Shown here piece by piece: positions 45,799-54,531 of a stretch of 64,000 nt of DNA (positions within the stretch are counted from its first letter, which is position 1; each line of letters opens with the position of its first letter). Origin of the DNA: Rhizobium sp. Q54 (lineage in GTDB: Bacteria; Pseudomonadota; Alphaproteobacteria; Rhizobiales; Aestuariivirgaceae). Position numbers and translations under genes: made by a program. The notes beneath the pieces are model-generated. The model did no database searches. It was not told the origin of the DNA and saw only the letters and a list, made by a program, of their open reading frames with translations. The DNA lies in NCBI GenBank assembly GCA_945889445.1, contig CAMDBX010000001.1, forward strand, positions 62,001 through 126,000, in the 5' to 3' direction.

Positions 45799-46746
45799 GT
45801 GTCAGCCAGAAGTTTGCCAGCTCACGTGTTCACCCTCGCCCATCTTTCCGACCTTCACCTTGGCCCACTGCCCGCCGGATCGGCGCACAGGCACTTTGCC
45901 TTGAAACGAACGATAGGCGTCATGAACTGGCGGCTCAGTCGTCACCGCGTGCACAACCCCGCCGTGGCCCTGGCCATCGCTGCCGACATCGTGCGCGAGG
46001 CACCAGACCATGTGGCGCTGACCGGCGACATCGTGAACGTCGCGGCGCGCGAGGAATTCGTGGCGGCATCTCGCTGGATGAACGCCTTCGGCACGCCAGA
46101 CTGGATCAGCTTCGTGCCAGGAAACCATGACTGCTACGTGCGCATGGCGTGGGAGCATGGCCTGCTTCACCTCGCGCCCTACATGCAGGGCGACATGCGC
46201 GTGCCCCTCACCCAGGACTCGCCGCAGATCACAACACCCTTCCCCTATGTGAGGCTCCGCCGCAACGTCGCCCTTATCGGCGTCTCGACGGCCGCGCCGC
46301 AACCCCTCCACCGGGCCTCGGGCCAGCTGGGCCGCACCCAACTGAAGTCGCTCGCCCATCTTCTTTCGGACCTCCGCGAGCGCGGTTATGCGCGCGTGGT
46401 GATGATCCACCACCCGCCGCTGCCCGGGCTGGCCAGCCCGCGCAAGGCGCTGATCGACGCCGCCCCGCTGCGCGACGTGCTGGAAGCGCAGGGCGCAGAG
46501 TTGGTACTCCACGGCCACAACCATGAGCACATGCTGAACACCCTCAATTCCCGCTTCGGCGCGGTGCATGTGCTGGGGGTGCCCTCGGCCTCCCTGATCG
46601 AGGAGCAGCACCACCCCCTGGCCGCATGGAACCTGTACCGGATCCAGCGTCTGGCGGGAAAATGGCAGATCGACGTGTCGATCCGCCGCTATGATCCAGC
46701 CAGCCGTCAGGTCGCCCCCCTGACTGAATTCACCCTTTCATCCTGA
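45799..46746 (+). CDS. metallophosphoesterase
   Basis: A 315-aa calcineurin-like phosphoesterase. The metal-binding motifs are in order: LSDLHLG, LTGDIVN, PGNHDCY, MIHHPPLPG and LHGHNHEHM. There is no signal peptide, so it is cytoplasmic or membrane-associated. It lies between the ceramide synthase candidate and the LptF/G-like pair. A role in lipid phosphate turnover is conceivable but untested. The chosen GTG start (45799) gives MSARSLPAHVF; a GTG at the VFTLAHL codon is an alternative. Confidence 0.85.
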   Translation: MSARSLPAHVFTLAHLSDLHLGPLPAGSAHRHFALKRTIGVMNWRLSRHRVHNPAVALAIAADIVREAPDHVALTGDIVNVAAREEFVAASRWMNAFGTPDWISFVPGNHDCYVRMAWEHGLLHLAPYMQGDMRVPLTQDSPQITTPFPYVRLRRNVALIGVSTAAPQPLHRASGQLGRTQLKSLAHLLSDLRERGYARVVMIHHPPLPGLASPRKALIDAAPLRDVLEAQGAELVLHGHNHEHMLNTLNSRFGAVHVLGVPSASLIEEQHHPLAAWNLYRIQRLAGKWQIDVSIRRYDPASRQVAPLTEFTLSS

Positions 46747-46809
46747 TCGCTGGCTGGCTAGATTGCGCCGGTTGACGATCCCCCTCTCTTCCGGAAGCTG
46801 AAACCCACC

Positions 46810-48030
46810 TTGCTGCTCCCCATCCTCGACAGGCATGTCATGCGGCAAGTATCGCTGCCACTCGCGGGCGCGCTGGTGATCGGCTTGCTGATGCTGCTGG
46901 CCGACCGCATGGTCCGCCTGCTCGACACCACGCTCGGCAAGAAGAACTCCTTCTCGGTCGTGTTCGAGATGCTGGCCTATCTTGTGCCGCATTACCTGGG
47001 CACGGCACTGCCGGCCGCGCTGTTTCTCGGTCTGCTGTTGGGATTCGGCAAGATGTCGGAGAATTCCGAGACCGACGCCTTCATGGCCTCGGGCGTAGGC
47101 CTCAACCGCATGGCCCGCCCGGTGATCCTGATGGGTGTGCTGATCAGCATCATCTCCATGCTCATCATGGGATGGATCCAGCCCTATGCCCGCTATGCCT
47201 ATCGCTCGGTGGTGTTCGACATCCAGAACGTGGAAGTCTTCTACCTCGCGGAAGAAGGCGTGTTCATGCAGGCAGGCGACCGCACCTTCGTCATCGACAA
47301 GCTGGACCGCAGCACCAACGCGTTCGAGCATGTGTTCATCTTCGAAGACAATGGAGCAAAGGGGTCCGACACCGTCACAGCCTCGCGCGGCTCGCTCGTC
47401 GACAACCCTGCAGGCCAACGGCCTATGCTGCACCTCGAGGACGGCCACCGCCTCACCTTCAAGACCAGGCCCGATGTCACCTCAAAGGAGCCAGCCATCG
47501 GCGAGGCCACCAAATTCGCACTTGCCGATACGCCGCTCGGCCGCATTTCCGATGACATCTTCCGGCTGCGCGGCGAGGACGAGCGTGAACTGACGCTCCC
47601 CGAACTGTTTACCGCGCTCAAGAACCCACCGCCAAAATCGAGCCCTGAGGACGTCAGCTCAGAGTTGAGCGAGAGACTGGTGATGGCGGTGAGCATCCTG
47701 ATCCTGCCCTATCTTGCAATTCCCTTCGCGGTGGGTTCGCGGCGCAGCGCTCGCGGCTTCCGCACTGGCGTCGCCCTCGTGCTGATCGTCGTCTACAACG
47801 AGATAATCCACCAGGGTGCCTCATTGGCCAATCACGGGGTGGCCTCGCCCTTGCTCACTATGTGGTTGCCCTGCCTGCTGCTTGCCGCGTTTGCCGCCTG
47901 GCGCTACATCGGCACTTGCTTCACCCTGCGCAACGATCCGGTCAGCGCCGCCATCGACCGCGTGGGTGAGTTCTTCGGCAACCTGCGTCGCAGCGTTGTG
48001 TACCGTCTTGGATGGGGAAGACCGACATGA
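46810..48030 (+). CDS. LptF-like permease (YjgP/YjgQ family) in sphingolipid cluster
   Basis: A 406-aa YjgP/YjgQ permease. Six helices are expected: three near the N-terminus (from LPLAGALVIGLLMLL on), the periplasmic beta-jellyroll in the middle (residues ~140-265) and three at the C-terminus (from LVMAVSILILPYLAIPFAV). The coupling-helix pattern ENSETDAFMASGVGLNRM (usual E-x-x-A-x-x-x-x-G) is kept, so it should work with an LptB-type ATPase. True lptFG normally sit next to lptD/surA/pdxA; here the neighbours are sphingolipid genes. TTG start at 46810; an ATG at 46840 is possible. Coupled to the next gene by 4 bp. Confidence 0.88.
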   Translation: MLLPILDRHVMRQVSLPLAGALVIGLLMLLADRMVRLLDTTLGKKNSFSVVFEMLAYLVPHYLGTALPAALFLGLLLGFGKMSENSETDAFMASGVGLNRMARPVILMGVLISIISMLIMGWIQPYARYAYRSVVFDIQNVEVFYLAEEGVFMQAGDRTFVIDKLDRSTNAFEHVFIFEDNGAKGSDTVTASRGSLVDNPAGQRPMLHLEDGHRLTFKTRPDVTSKEPAIGEATKFALADTPLGRISDDIFRLRGEDERELTLPELFTALKNPPPKSSPEDVSSELSERLVMAVSILILPYLAIPFAVGSRRSARGFRTGVALVLIVVYNEIIHQGASLANHGVASPLLTMWLPCLLLAAFAAWRYIGTCFTLRNDPVSAAIDRVGEFFGNLRRSVVYRLGWGRPT

Positions 48031-49103
48031 TGAAGATCATCGGCTTGATGCTGAACCGCATGGTCGCCATTCGCTTCTTCGGCATCCTTCTCGGCATCTC
48101 CTTTTTCGTCCTGTCGCTCGACGTCCTGACCAATGCCAAGGACCTGCAGACGCTGCGCCCCAACGACATGACCATCCTGCTGCAGTACATGCTGTATCGC
48201 GCTCCGTCCGTGCTGGTGAACTACATGGGCATCAGCATGCTGCTCGCCATGTTGCTGAGCCTCACCGAACTGAGCTACCGCAACGAGATGGCGGCGATGT
48301 GGGCGGCGGGAATTTCACCGGCGCGACTCATCATCATGCTGCTGCCGCTGGCCTTCGTGGCAGGCGCGATCAATTTCATGCTTTCGGATTCAGCCATTCC
48401 CGCCACCATCCCGCAACTGCGCGACTGGGGCGTGGGCGACTATGGCGCAGAAAAGTTGAAGCTTGGCGAGAAGGACCCGATCTGGATGCGGGCGGGACCG
48501 GACATCCTCCGGGCGGAAAGTGCCAACGCCGATTCGACCGAGCTCGACGGTGTCATCATCTTCCGCCGCGACGAACAAGGCCTTCTGCATGAGCAGATCT
48601 ATGCCAAGCAGGCGACGCTTTTCGAGGGCCGCTGGACGCTGTCCCAGGTGCTGGTTTATTATCGCGACAATCTCCAGCCGTCGCGTCTTGAAACCCTGGT
48701 CTACTCTGGTGCCATGAAGCCCGCCCAGGCCGGCGCACGTTCCGGTGCGCCAGAGGACATGTCCTTGTCGGAGCTTTTCTACTTCATCGATAACCAAGGC
48801 TTCGGCATCCGGCCTGTATGGGTCTATGAAACTTGGGCGAACAAGCGCGTCTCGCTGTTCTTCTCGGGCCTCCTGATGATGGGCCTGTGCATTCCACTGG
48901 CCACCCGCTTCCGCCGCGGTGGTGGCCTTGGCGCGTTGTTCGCGGTCGGTGTCGGCATTGGCTTCGTCTACTTCATCGTTGATGGCATATCGCTCACCAT
49001 GGGCGAGCTTGGCTTCGTCAGGCCATGGCTTGCCGCGTGGCTGCCGATCCTCGCCTTCGGGTCCCTCGCCGTGGTGATGACGCTCAGGTCGGAGACAGTG
49101 TGA
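48027..49103 (+). CDS. LptG-like permease (YjgP/YjgQ family) in sphingolipid cluster
   Basis: A 358-aa partner permease. It has N-terminal helices starting MVAIRFFGILLGISFFVL, the coupling segment LSYRNEMAAMWAAGISPARL (E-x-x-A-x-x-x-x-G), the periplasmic beta-jellyroll (residues ~125-250) and three C-terminal helices. The ATG at 48027 overlaps the LptF-like stop by 4 bp (ATGA) with GGGGAAG upstream; a start at 48012 is less likely. Its stop overlaps the GTG of the DAG-kinase-like gene by 4 bp. So LptF-LptG-kinase form one coupled unit. It could be the only LptG of the organism or a specialised copy. Confidence 0.88.
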   Translation: MMKIIGLMLNRMVAIRFFGILLGISFFVLSLDVLTNAKDLQTLRPNDMTILLQYMLYRAPSVLVNYMGISMLLAMLLSLTELSYRNEMAAMWAAGISPARLIIMLLPLAFVAGAINFMLSDSAIPATIPQLRDWGVGDYGAEKLKLGEKDPIWMRAGPDILRAESANADSTELDGVIIFRRDEQGLLHEQIYAKQATLFEGRWTLSQVLVYYRDNLQPSRLETLVYSGAMKPAQAGARSGAPEDMSLSELFYFIDNQGFGIRPVWVYETWANKRVSLFFSGLLMMGLCIPLATRFRRGGGLGALFAVGVGIGFVYFIVDGISLTMGELGFVRPWLAAWLPILAFGSLAVVMTLRSETV

Positions 49104-50068
49104 CGGGGCGGCCGCGGCGTGCCGGGCTGATCGTCAATCCGCGCTCCGGCAAGGGCAGCGGCAAGGGCCAGGCGCTGGCCGAAAAGCTGAAGGGTGATCC
49201 CGGCATTTCGCTGCACGTGCTCGAACACTTCGCGCATCTCGAGGACGTGATCGCCAGCATGGCACAGGAGCAGGTGACCGACCTGTTCATCAGTTCGGGT
49301 GACGGCACCATCCAGGAGATCCTCACCCAGATCGCCGAGCGGCCGCTCTTTTCACAGCAGCCCCGAATCTGCCTGCTGCCGCACGGCACGACCAATCTCA
49401 GCGCCAATGACCTGGGCTTCGTAAACCGCTCGATCGATGTTCAGGCGGCGTTCCTCAGGCGGCCGGAAGCACGAAGGCTTGCCACCCGCAACACCATACG
49501 CTGCGTGAACCCCGGAGACGGCAAACTGCGCCACGGCATGTTCGTGGCCACTGGCGCCATGTCGATCGCCACGCATTACTGCCAGCGCGCCTTCAACGAA
49601 CAGGGCGTCAAGGGACAATGGGCTGTGGCCAAGACACTGCTGACGGCGGTGCGCAAATACATGTTCTCTGCACCTGACGGGAAGGACGATGCGCGCTTCG
49701 ACCGCCCCTATGCGATTTCGGTCGATGCCAACGGCCGCCGTCTGGCTGAGGGAACGCAGCTCCTGCAGATGTCGACGACACTCGATACGTTGTTGCTGAA
49801 GTGCCACCCCTTCTGGGGCGGCAAGACGGCGCCCATCCGGACGACGGTGATCCCCTATCCCGTGCCTTCGGTGCTGCGCTGGATGCTGCCCATCATGTAC
49901 GGTGGCGAGAACCACGCAAGCCCTGCTGGCGCCGCGAGCTTCTGCTCCGAGCAACTCTCCGTCGCATCGGACGTCATGTTCGTGATTGACGGTGAATTCT
50001 TCCCCCCACCCAAGGATGAGCCGCTGCGGCTGGAAACCGGCACCGAGTTCACCTTCATCAGACGCTAG
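49100..50068 (+). CDS. cpgB: diacylglycerol-kinase-family lipid kinase, ceramide kinase candidate
   Basis: A 322-aa protein of the DAGK-catalytic/LCB5 family. The N-terminal VNPRSGKGSGKGQALAE and the ATP-binding SSGDGTIQEILT (GGDGT-type, here SGDGT) followed by LLPHGTTNLSANDLG are clear. In Caulobacter the homologous CpgB phosphorylates ceramide on the way to anionic ceramide phosphoglycerate lipids. GTG start at 49100, overlapping the LptG-like stop by 4 bp. No CpgC/CpgD-like genes are seen in the window. A general lipid kinase of DAG type remains possible, but the gene neighbourhood favours ceramide. Confidence 0.78.
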   Translation: MTGRPRRAGLIVNPRSGKGSGKGQALAEKLKGDPGISLHVLEHFAHLEDVIASMAQEQVTDLFISSGDGTIQEILTQIAERPLFSQQPRICLLPHGTTNLSANDLGFVNRSIDVQAAFLRRPEARRLATRNTIRCVNPGDGKLRHGMFVATGAMSIATHYCQRAFNEQGVKGQWAVAKTLLTAVRKYMFSAPDGKDDARFDRPYAISVDANGRRLAEGTQLLQMSTTLDTLLLKCHPFWGGKTAPIRTTVIPYPVPSVLRWMLPIMYGGENHASPAGAASFCSEQLSVASDVMFVIDGEFFPPPKDEPLRLETGTEFTFIRR

Positions 50069-50116
50069 ACTTCCGCCCCGGCCTTCGCCTGGCCGGACAG
50101 GGGACATCGCGATCGC

Positions 50117-51325
50117 CTAGCCGTTCGCGACCTTCTTGCCGTGGCCCTGCGCCACCACCGCGCCGAACAGTTCAATGATGCGGTCGATCTCGGCGTCGGA
50201 ATGCGCGGCTGAAACGGAGCAGCGTAGCAGGCACAGCTTGTTGGGCGTGCCCGGCGGCAGCGCGATGTTGACATAGACGCCTGCCTTGAGCAGTGCGCCC
50301 CACATGGAAATGGTCAAAGGCTCGTCCGGGCAGCGCACTGCCACGACAGGGCTCACCACATCGCATCCGAGTTCGAGGCCCAGGTCCTTGAAGCCATGGA
50401 ACAGCCGTGCCGAGTTTTCGGCCAGCTTCTTGCGCCGCTGCGGTTCCGCCGCGAGCTTGCGGATCGCCGCAAGCGATGTGGCGATGGAGGCCGGCGAGGA
50501 CGATGCGGTGAACATGTAGGGCCGCATCGCATAACGCAGATATTCGAAATAGGGATGGTCGCCCGCCCCGAAGCCGCCGATGGCACCCACGCTCTTCGAG
50601 AAGGTGCCAACAACGAAGTCGACCTCCTTCTCAAGACCGGCCTCGTCGGCCAGTCCGCGGCCATGGGGCCCGAGAACGCCGAAGCTGTGCGCCTCGTCGA
50701 CCAGCAGCTGGAAGCCGTGCTTCTTCTTCACTTCGATGAAGTCAGCCAGCGGTGCCCTGTCGCCCATCATCGAGTAGATGCCTTCGAGCACGACGAGCTT
50801 GCCGCCGCCATCTTCTTCGCCCCGGGTCAGGCGCTTGTCGAGGTCGGCGGCATCATTGTGGCGGAAGCGCACCAGCTTGGCGCCCGACAGCGTGCAGCCG
50901 TCATAGATCGAGCTGTGCGAGTCGGCGTCGAGGTAGATCGTGTCGCGCGATCCAGCGAGGCCCGACATCATGCCGAGGTTCGCCTGGTAGCCGGTGGTGA
51001 AGACAATGCAGTGCTTGCGGTCAAGGAAGGTCGCAAACTCGGTCTCGAGCTGCTTGTGAAGTGCGAAGGAGCCGTTGGCGATGCGCGAGCCCGTGGTGCC
51101 GGTGCCGAACTCGGCCAGCGCCTTCTGGCCCGCCGCGATGCATTCGGCATCGAAGGTGATGCCCATGTAGTTGTTGGTGCCGGCGAGAATGGTCTCGCGG
51201 CCGTCGATCAGCGCGCGGGTTGGCGAGATCAGTTTCTCGTTGACGACGCCCACGGCGTCTCCGCCCAGAAACTTCATGCGGGCGTGGCGTTCGGCAGTCG
51301 TCGCGAGCTTGGCGAGAAGGTCCAT
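50117..51325 (-). CDS. spt: serine palmitoyltransferase (alpha-oxoamine synthase)
   Basis: A 402-aa PLP enzyme of the alpha-oxoamine synthase family. DEAHSFGVLG (residues ~210-219) and GTFSKSVGAIGGFG with PLP-Lys ~244 are the family core, with NNYMGITFD near the N-terminus. Serine palmitoyltransferase condenses serine with a palmitoyl thioester to 3-keto-sphinganine. KBL and BioF are relatives, but the coupled acyl carrier protein, epimerase and acyl-AMP ligase genes match the sphingolipid operon of Caulobacter. It follows the ACP gene by 3 bp. Confidence 0.88.
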   Translation of the reverse strand: MDLLAKLATTAERHARMKFLGGDAVGVVNEKLISPTRALIDGRETILAGTNNYMGITFDAECIAAGQKALAEFGTGTTGSRIANGSFALHKQLETEFATFLDRKHCIVFTTGYQANLGMMSGLAGSRDTIYLDADSHSSIYDGCTLSGAKLVRFRHNDAADLDKRLTRGEEDGGGKLVVLEGIYSMMGDRAPLADFIEVKKKHGFQLLVDEAHSFGVLGPHGRGLADEAGLEKEVDFVVGTFSKSVGAIGGFGAGDHPYFEYLRYAMRPYMFTASSSPASIATSLAAIRKLAAEPQRRKKLAENSARLFHGFKDLGLELGCDVVSPVVAVRCPDEPLTISMWGALLKAGVYVNIALPPGTPNKLCLLRCSVSAAHSDAEIDRIIELFGAVVAQGHGKKVANG

Positions 51326-51328
51326 GCC

Positions 51329-51568
51329 TTACCCCTTCTTTGTCCGGGCCTCGACGACCTTTGCGAGGTCGGCCACCGTGCGTGTTTCCGACAGCACGTT
51401 GAGCGGGATCTCGATGTCGAAGTGGTCCTCCACCTCCATCACGAAATCCATCACCGTGACGGAGTCGATGTTGAGGTCGGTCGAGATGTCGGTTGCGGCC
51501 GAGAGGGCCGAGCCGTTGGTATTGAACGGTTGGAGCAACGTGCAGAGTTGGGAGACGGTGTCGGTCAT
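51329..51568 (-). CDS. acpR: dedicated acyl carrier protein for sphingolipid synthesis
   Basis: A 79-aa acyl carrier protein. The phosphopantetheine site is in DLNIDSVTVMDFVMEVED with Ser36 (DSV in place of the usual DSL). The acidic helix II follows. In Caulobacter-type ceramide synthesis a special ACP supplies the acyl group to serine palmitoyltransferase. The ATG at 51568 overlaps the reductase stop by 4 bp; an upstream extension from 51625 is in the reductase gene. Four of the ceramide genes are thus packed on one transcript. Confidence 0.9.
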   Translation of the reverse strand: MTDTVSQLCTLLQPFNTNGSALSAATDISTDLNIDSVTVMDFVMEVEDHFDIEIPLNVLSETRTVADLAKVVEARTKKG

Positions 51569-52536
51569 TGAGACGTCCTTGAACTTGGCGTTCTTGTATC
51601 GGTGCCGCGCCCCCGAGGCAACCACCCGGCATTGCGGTACCAGGTCACGGTTTCGGCAAAACCCGTGTTGAAGGAGGTGGGGTCGGCCAGCGCCAGGGTG
51701 CCGGCGCGGGCCACCCAGTCGGGATGATAGAGCTCGGCAATCTTGCCGCTGTTCACCATGCCAGGCTTGCCCGTCAGCCGCGACAGGCCTTCGGCCAGCC
51801 CGGCCACCGCGGCGGGAAGGGCGCGAGGCAGAAAGATCGGGCGAATTGGTGCCCCCCGGAAGCCGGAGGCGGTGCTGATCAGGTCGCCCCAGCCATAGCC
51901 GCCCGGCTTGTCGTCGCTCACCTCATGCAGGCCCTGTTGGTCCGATTGCACCGCAATCGCGATGATGCGGGCAAGGTCACGCCCATGGATCAGCGAAAAC
52001 CGGGCATTCGGCAGGCCGGGAATGGCCGCCACGGGGCGCGTCAGTTCCTTGATCAGCGGCAGCGTGCCGCGGTCGCCGGGGCCATAAACAGCCGGCGGCC
52101 GGATGAGAATGGCGTTGAGAGCCGCCATGCGCTCCCGCACGATATCCTCGCCGGCCCGCTTGCTGGCGGCATAGGATGACAGCTGCGGCTCGCGCGCCGC
52201 GAGCGAGGAAATGTGCACGAAGCGCCGCACGCCGGCCCGTTGCGCGGCGTCCGCCAGCGCCCGGGTGCCCAGTTCGTTGACACTAAAATACGCCGCGCAG
52301 TCGAGGCCCGTCAGTGCGCCAGCAAGATGGACGATGGCGTCGGCGCCATCGGTCAACTGCACCAGCGCCTCGGCGTCGGCGAGATCGCCCTTCACCAGTT
52401 CCACGCCCTCGGGCAGGCCTGCCTTCTCCGGACTGCGCACCAGCGCGCGCAGGCGGTGGCCGCGCAGCAGCAATTCGGCTACGGCGTGCCGACCGGCGAA
52501 GCCCGTGGCGCCGGTGATGGCGATGATCTTGCTCAT
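51565..52536 (-). CDS. cerR: NAD-dependent epimerase/reductase, ceramide reductase candidate
   Basis: A 323-aa extended SDR. The NAD motif ITGATGFAGRHAVAELL is at residues ~7-23, with VHLAGALTG, the SSLAAREPQLSSYAASK segment with catalytic YxxxK, and RPPAVYGPGDRG. In Caulobacter the epimerase-like CerR reduces oxidised (3-keto) ceramide to ceramide after N-acylation. Its place between the acyl-AMP ligase and the ACP-Spt pair fits that role. Other NAD-dependent sugar epimerase functions are possible from sequence alone. Confidence 0.82.
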   Translation of the reverse strand: MSKIIAITGATGFAGRHAVAELLLRGHRLRALVRSPEKAGLPEGVELVKGDLADAEALVQLTDGADAIVHLAGALTGLDCAAYFSVNELGTRALADAAQRAGVRRFVHISSLAAREPQLSSYAASKRAGEDIVRERMAALNAILIRPPAVYGPGDRGTLPLIKELTRPVAAIPGLPNARFSLIHGRDLARIIAIAVQSDQQGLHEVSDDKPGGYGWGDLISTASGFRGAPIRPIFLPRALPAAVAGLAEGLSRLTGKPGMVNSGKIAELYHPDWVARAGTLALADPTSFNTGFAETVTWYRNAGWLPRGRGTDTRTPSSRTSQ

Positions 52537-52564
52537 GATGTTCTGTGCGGCGGCCGAAGCCGCC

Positions 52565-54364
52565 TCAGAGCGCGGCCTCGAGGCTGGCGATCGCGGCGCT
52601 CAGCGACAGCGACGTCACTTCCGCGATCTCGCCCGACAAGAACTTTTGCTTGGCGGCGGCGCGCGACAGCTTGCCCGAGGAGGTGAAGGGCAGGCTCTTC
52701 GGTGGCACCATCACCACCTTGCATTCAACGCCTGCGGAGCGGTGCACCACGGCGGCCACTTCGTGGCGCAGCGCCTCGACGGACGCGCCGTCCTGTACGC
52801 GGCAATGCACCAGCACCGTCACCTCGTCCTCGCCCTCGTCATTCTCGACGGCGAAGGCGGCAACGTCACCCGAGCGCAGCGGCTCGATCTGCTCGGCGGC
52901 CCATTCGATGTCCTGCGGCCAGATGTTGCGGCCGTTATGCAGGATCAGGTCCTTTGCGCGACCGGTGATCACGATCTCGCCGTCCAGCCAGTAACCCATG
53001 TCGCCGGTGTCGAGGAAGCCGTTCTGGCCAATCACCGAGGCAGTCGCCTCGTCATTGTGATAGTAGCCGGACATCAGGCTCGGCGTGTTGACGAAGATGC
53101 GGCCGACAGCGCGCGCACCCAGCACGTTGCCGCGCGCGTCGCGGATCTCGACGGTGCTGCCGTCCATCGGGCGACCGCATACCACGAAGCTGCGGGCATT
53201 TGCGCCACGGGCCGGAACGGCCCTGCCCTCATGCTTAAGGGCCTGGCGGTCGATTGAGTCAACGCGGATGGGCGCATCCGGGTCGATGAAGGAAATGGCC
53301 AGAGTCGTTTCGGCCATGCCGTAGCTCGGCAGGAAGGCGTGCGAGCGGAAGCCGGCAACGGAAAGATGAGCCGCGAAGCTCTCCAGCACGTCGGCGCGCA
53401 CCATGTCGCCACCGATGCCAGCGATGCGCAGGCGCGACAGGTCGAGGGCCACCGCATCGCCGTTGATGCGGCGGGCGGCGAGGTCATAGCCAAAGCTCGG
53501 CGAATAGGTGATCGTCGACTTGTTGTCCGACATCAGCTTCAGCCACAGCGCAGGGCGGCGGGCGAATGAGGTGGTCGCGAGAAAGTCGACGCTCACCTGG
53601 CCCATGGTGGCCGACAGGCAGAAACCGACAAGCCCCATATCATGATACAGCGGCAGCCACGAGAAGGCACGATCCTCGGGGGTGATGCGCATGCCATCGC
53701 GCAGAATGCCGCGCGTGTTGGACATGATGGCCTTCTGCGAGATCAGAACGCCCTTGGGGTTCGACGTCGAACCCGAGGAATACTGGATATAGGCGTCTTC
53801 ATCCGCCTTGAAAGCCTCGAGCTTGGTGGCGGCCTCGGGCAGTGCCTGCAGTTCGGCGTGGGTCAGCACGCGGCGCGCACCGGCCCGCGCGGCGCCTTCG
53901 GAAATGTGGCCGAGCAGATCCTCGCCCGTCACCACGGTCTGGGCCTTGGCGGCAGCGAGCATGCCGGCCACGCGGTCGATGTAGGAGTCCTTGCCGCCGA
54001 TATACATGGTGTAGGGCATCGGGCAGGGAATGAGCCCGGCATACTGGCAGCCGAAGAACACCGCCATGAACTCGGGGCCTGTCTCGGCGACGACGGCAAC
54101 ACGGTCGCCGCGCTTAAGGCCGAGCGAGAGAAGCTTGCGAGCCGTGGAGATCGCCTGGTGGCGCAACTCGGCGTAGGGCAGAACGCTCTGCACAGCTCCA
54201 CGCGGGGAATAGAAATTGAAGCCGGTAACGCCCTTGGCCGCATAGTCGAGACCTTCGGTCAGCGTGGCAAAGCCACCGAGCTTCTGAGCGAGGCTGCGAT
54301 TTGAGGTCGGGGTGACCGATACGGACGTCTCGGTCTCAGCGTTCCGCTTCAAAGCGCTCTGCAT
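52565..54364 (-). CDS. acsR: fatty acyl-AMP/acyl-ACP ligase, start of ceramide operon
   Basis: A 599-aa ANL-superfamily adenylating enzyme. Motifs: the P-loop YIQYSSGSTSNPKGVLISQ (~residues 180-198), HDMGLVGF, SYGMAETTLAISF, and the C-terminal DTGDMGYWLDGEIVITGRAKDLIL with the conserved Gly-Arg-Lys hinge. The FAAL-type insertion (FLATTSFARRPALWLKLM region) suggests it makes acyl-AMP and loads an ACP rather than CoA. The next genes are cerR, acpR and spt. It is the first gene of the minus-strand operon, with paired TTCGTAAC motifs upstream. Confidence 0.86.
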   Translation of the reverse strand: MQSALKRNAETETSVSVTPTSNRSLAQKLGGFATLTEGLDYAAKGVTGFNFYSPRGAVQSVLPYAELRHQAISTARKLLSLGLKRGDRVAVVAETGPEFMAVFFGCQYAGLIPCPMPYTMYIGGKDSYIDRVAGMLAAAKAQTVVTGEDLLGHISEGAARAGARRVLTHAELQALPEAATKLEAFKADEDAYIQYSSGSTSNPKGVLISQKAIMSNTRGILRDGMRITPEDRAFSWLPLYHDMGLVGFCLSATMGQVSVDFLATTSFARRPALWLKLMSDNKSTITYSPSFGYDLAARRINGDAVALDLSRLRIAGIGGDMVRADVLESFAAHLSVAGFRSHAFLPSYGMAETTLAISFIDPDAPIRVDSIDRQALKHEGRAVPARGANARSFVVCGRPMDGSTVEIRDARGNVLGARAVGRIFVNTPSLMSGYYHNDEATASVIGQNGFLDTGDMGYWLDGEIVITGRAKDLILHNGRNIWPQDIEWAAEQIEPLRSGDVAAFAVENDEGEDEVTVLVHCRVQDGASVEALRHEVAAVVHRSAGVECKVVMVPPKSLPFTSSGKLSRAAAKQKFLSGEIAEVTSLSLSAAIASLEAAL

Positions 54365-54444
54365 GCAATCGATACCCTGCGAATTCCAACTTCATTGTCC
54401 GAAGCCGCTCAAACGTCGCGGTTGTAGGTGGCATACGGTAATTT

Positions 54445-54501
54445 TTCGTAACAGCCCACCTGAGTCCGGGGAAATCAATTACTGTTTCAGTTTGTTACGA
54501 A
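54445..54501. promoter_or_regulatory. inverted pair of TTCGTAAC motifs before the ceramide operon
   Basis: TTCGTAAC at 54445-54452 and its inverted copy GTTACGAA at 54494-54501 lie in the 167-bp upstream region of the acyl-AMP ligase gene. The second is part of an imperfect 13-bp palindrome (54490-54502). The pair is a candidate operator; no known regulator is assigned. Confidence 0.4.
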
Positions 54502-54531
54502 CTGGGGACAGCAGGAAATCGTTAATACAAA

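Noticed and set aside
46810-49103. simple reading of the permease pair as standard LPS-transport genes
   Set aside because: Not excluded, but the absence of lptD, surA or pdxA in the neighbourhood and the coupling to a lipid kinase favour a sphingolipid role; kept as an alternative.
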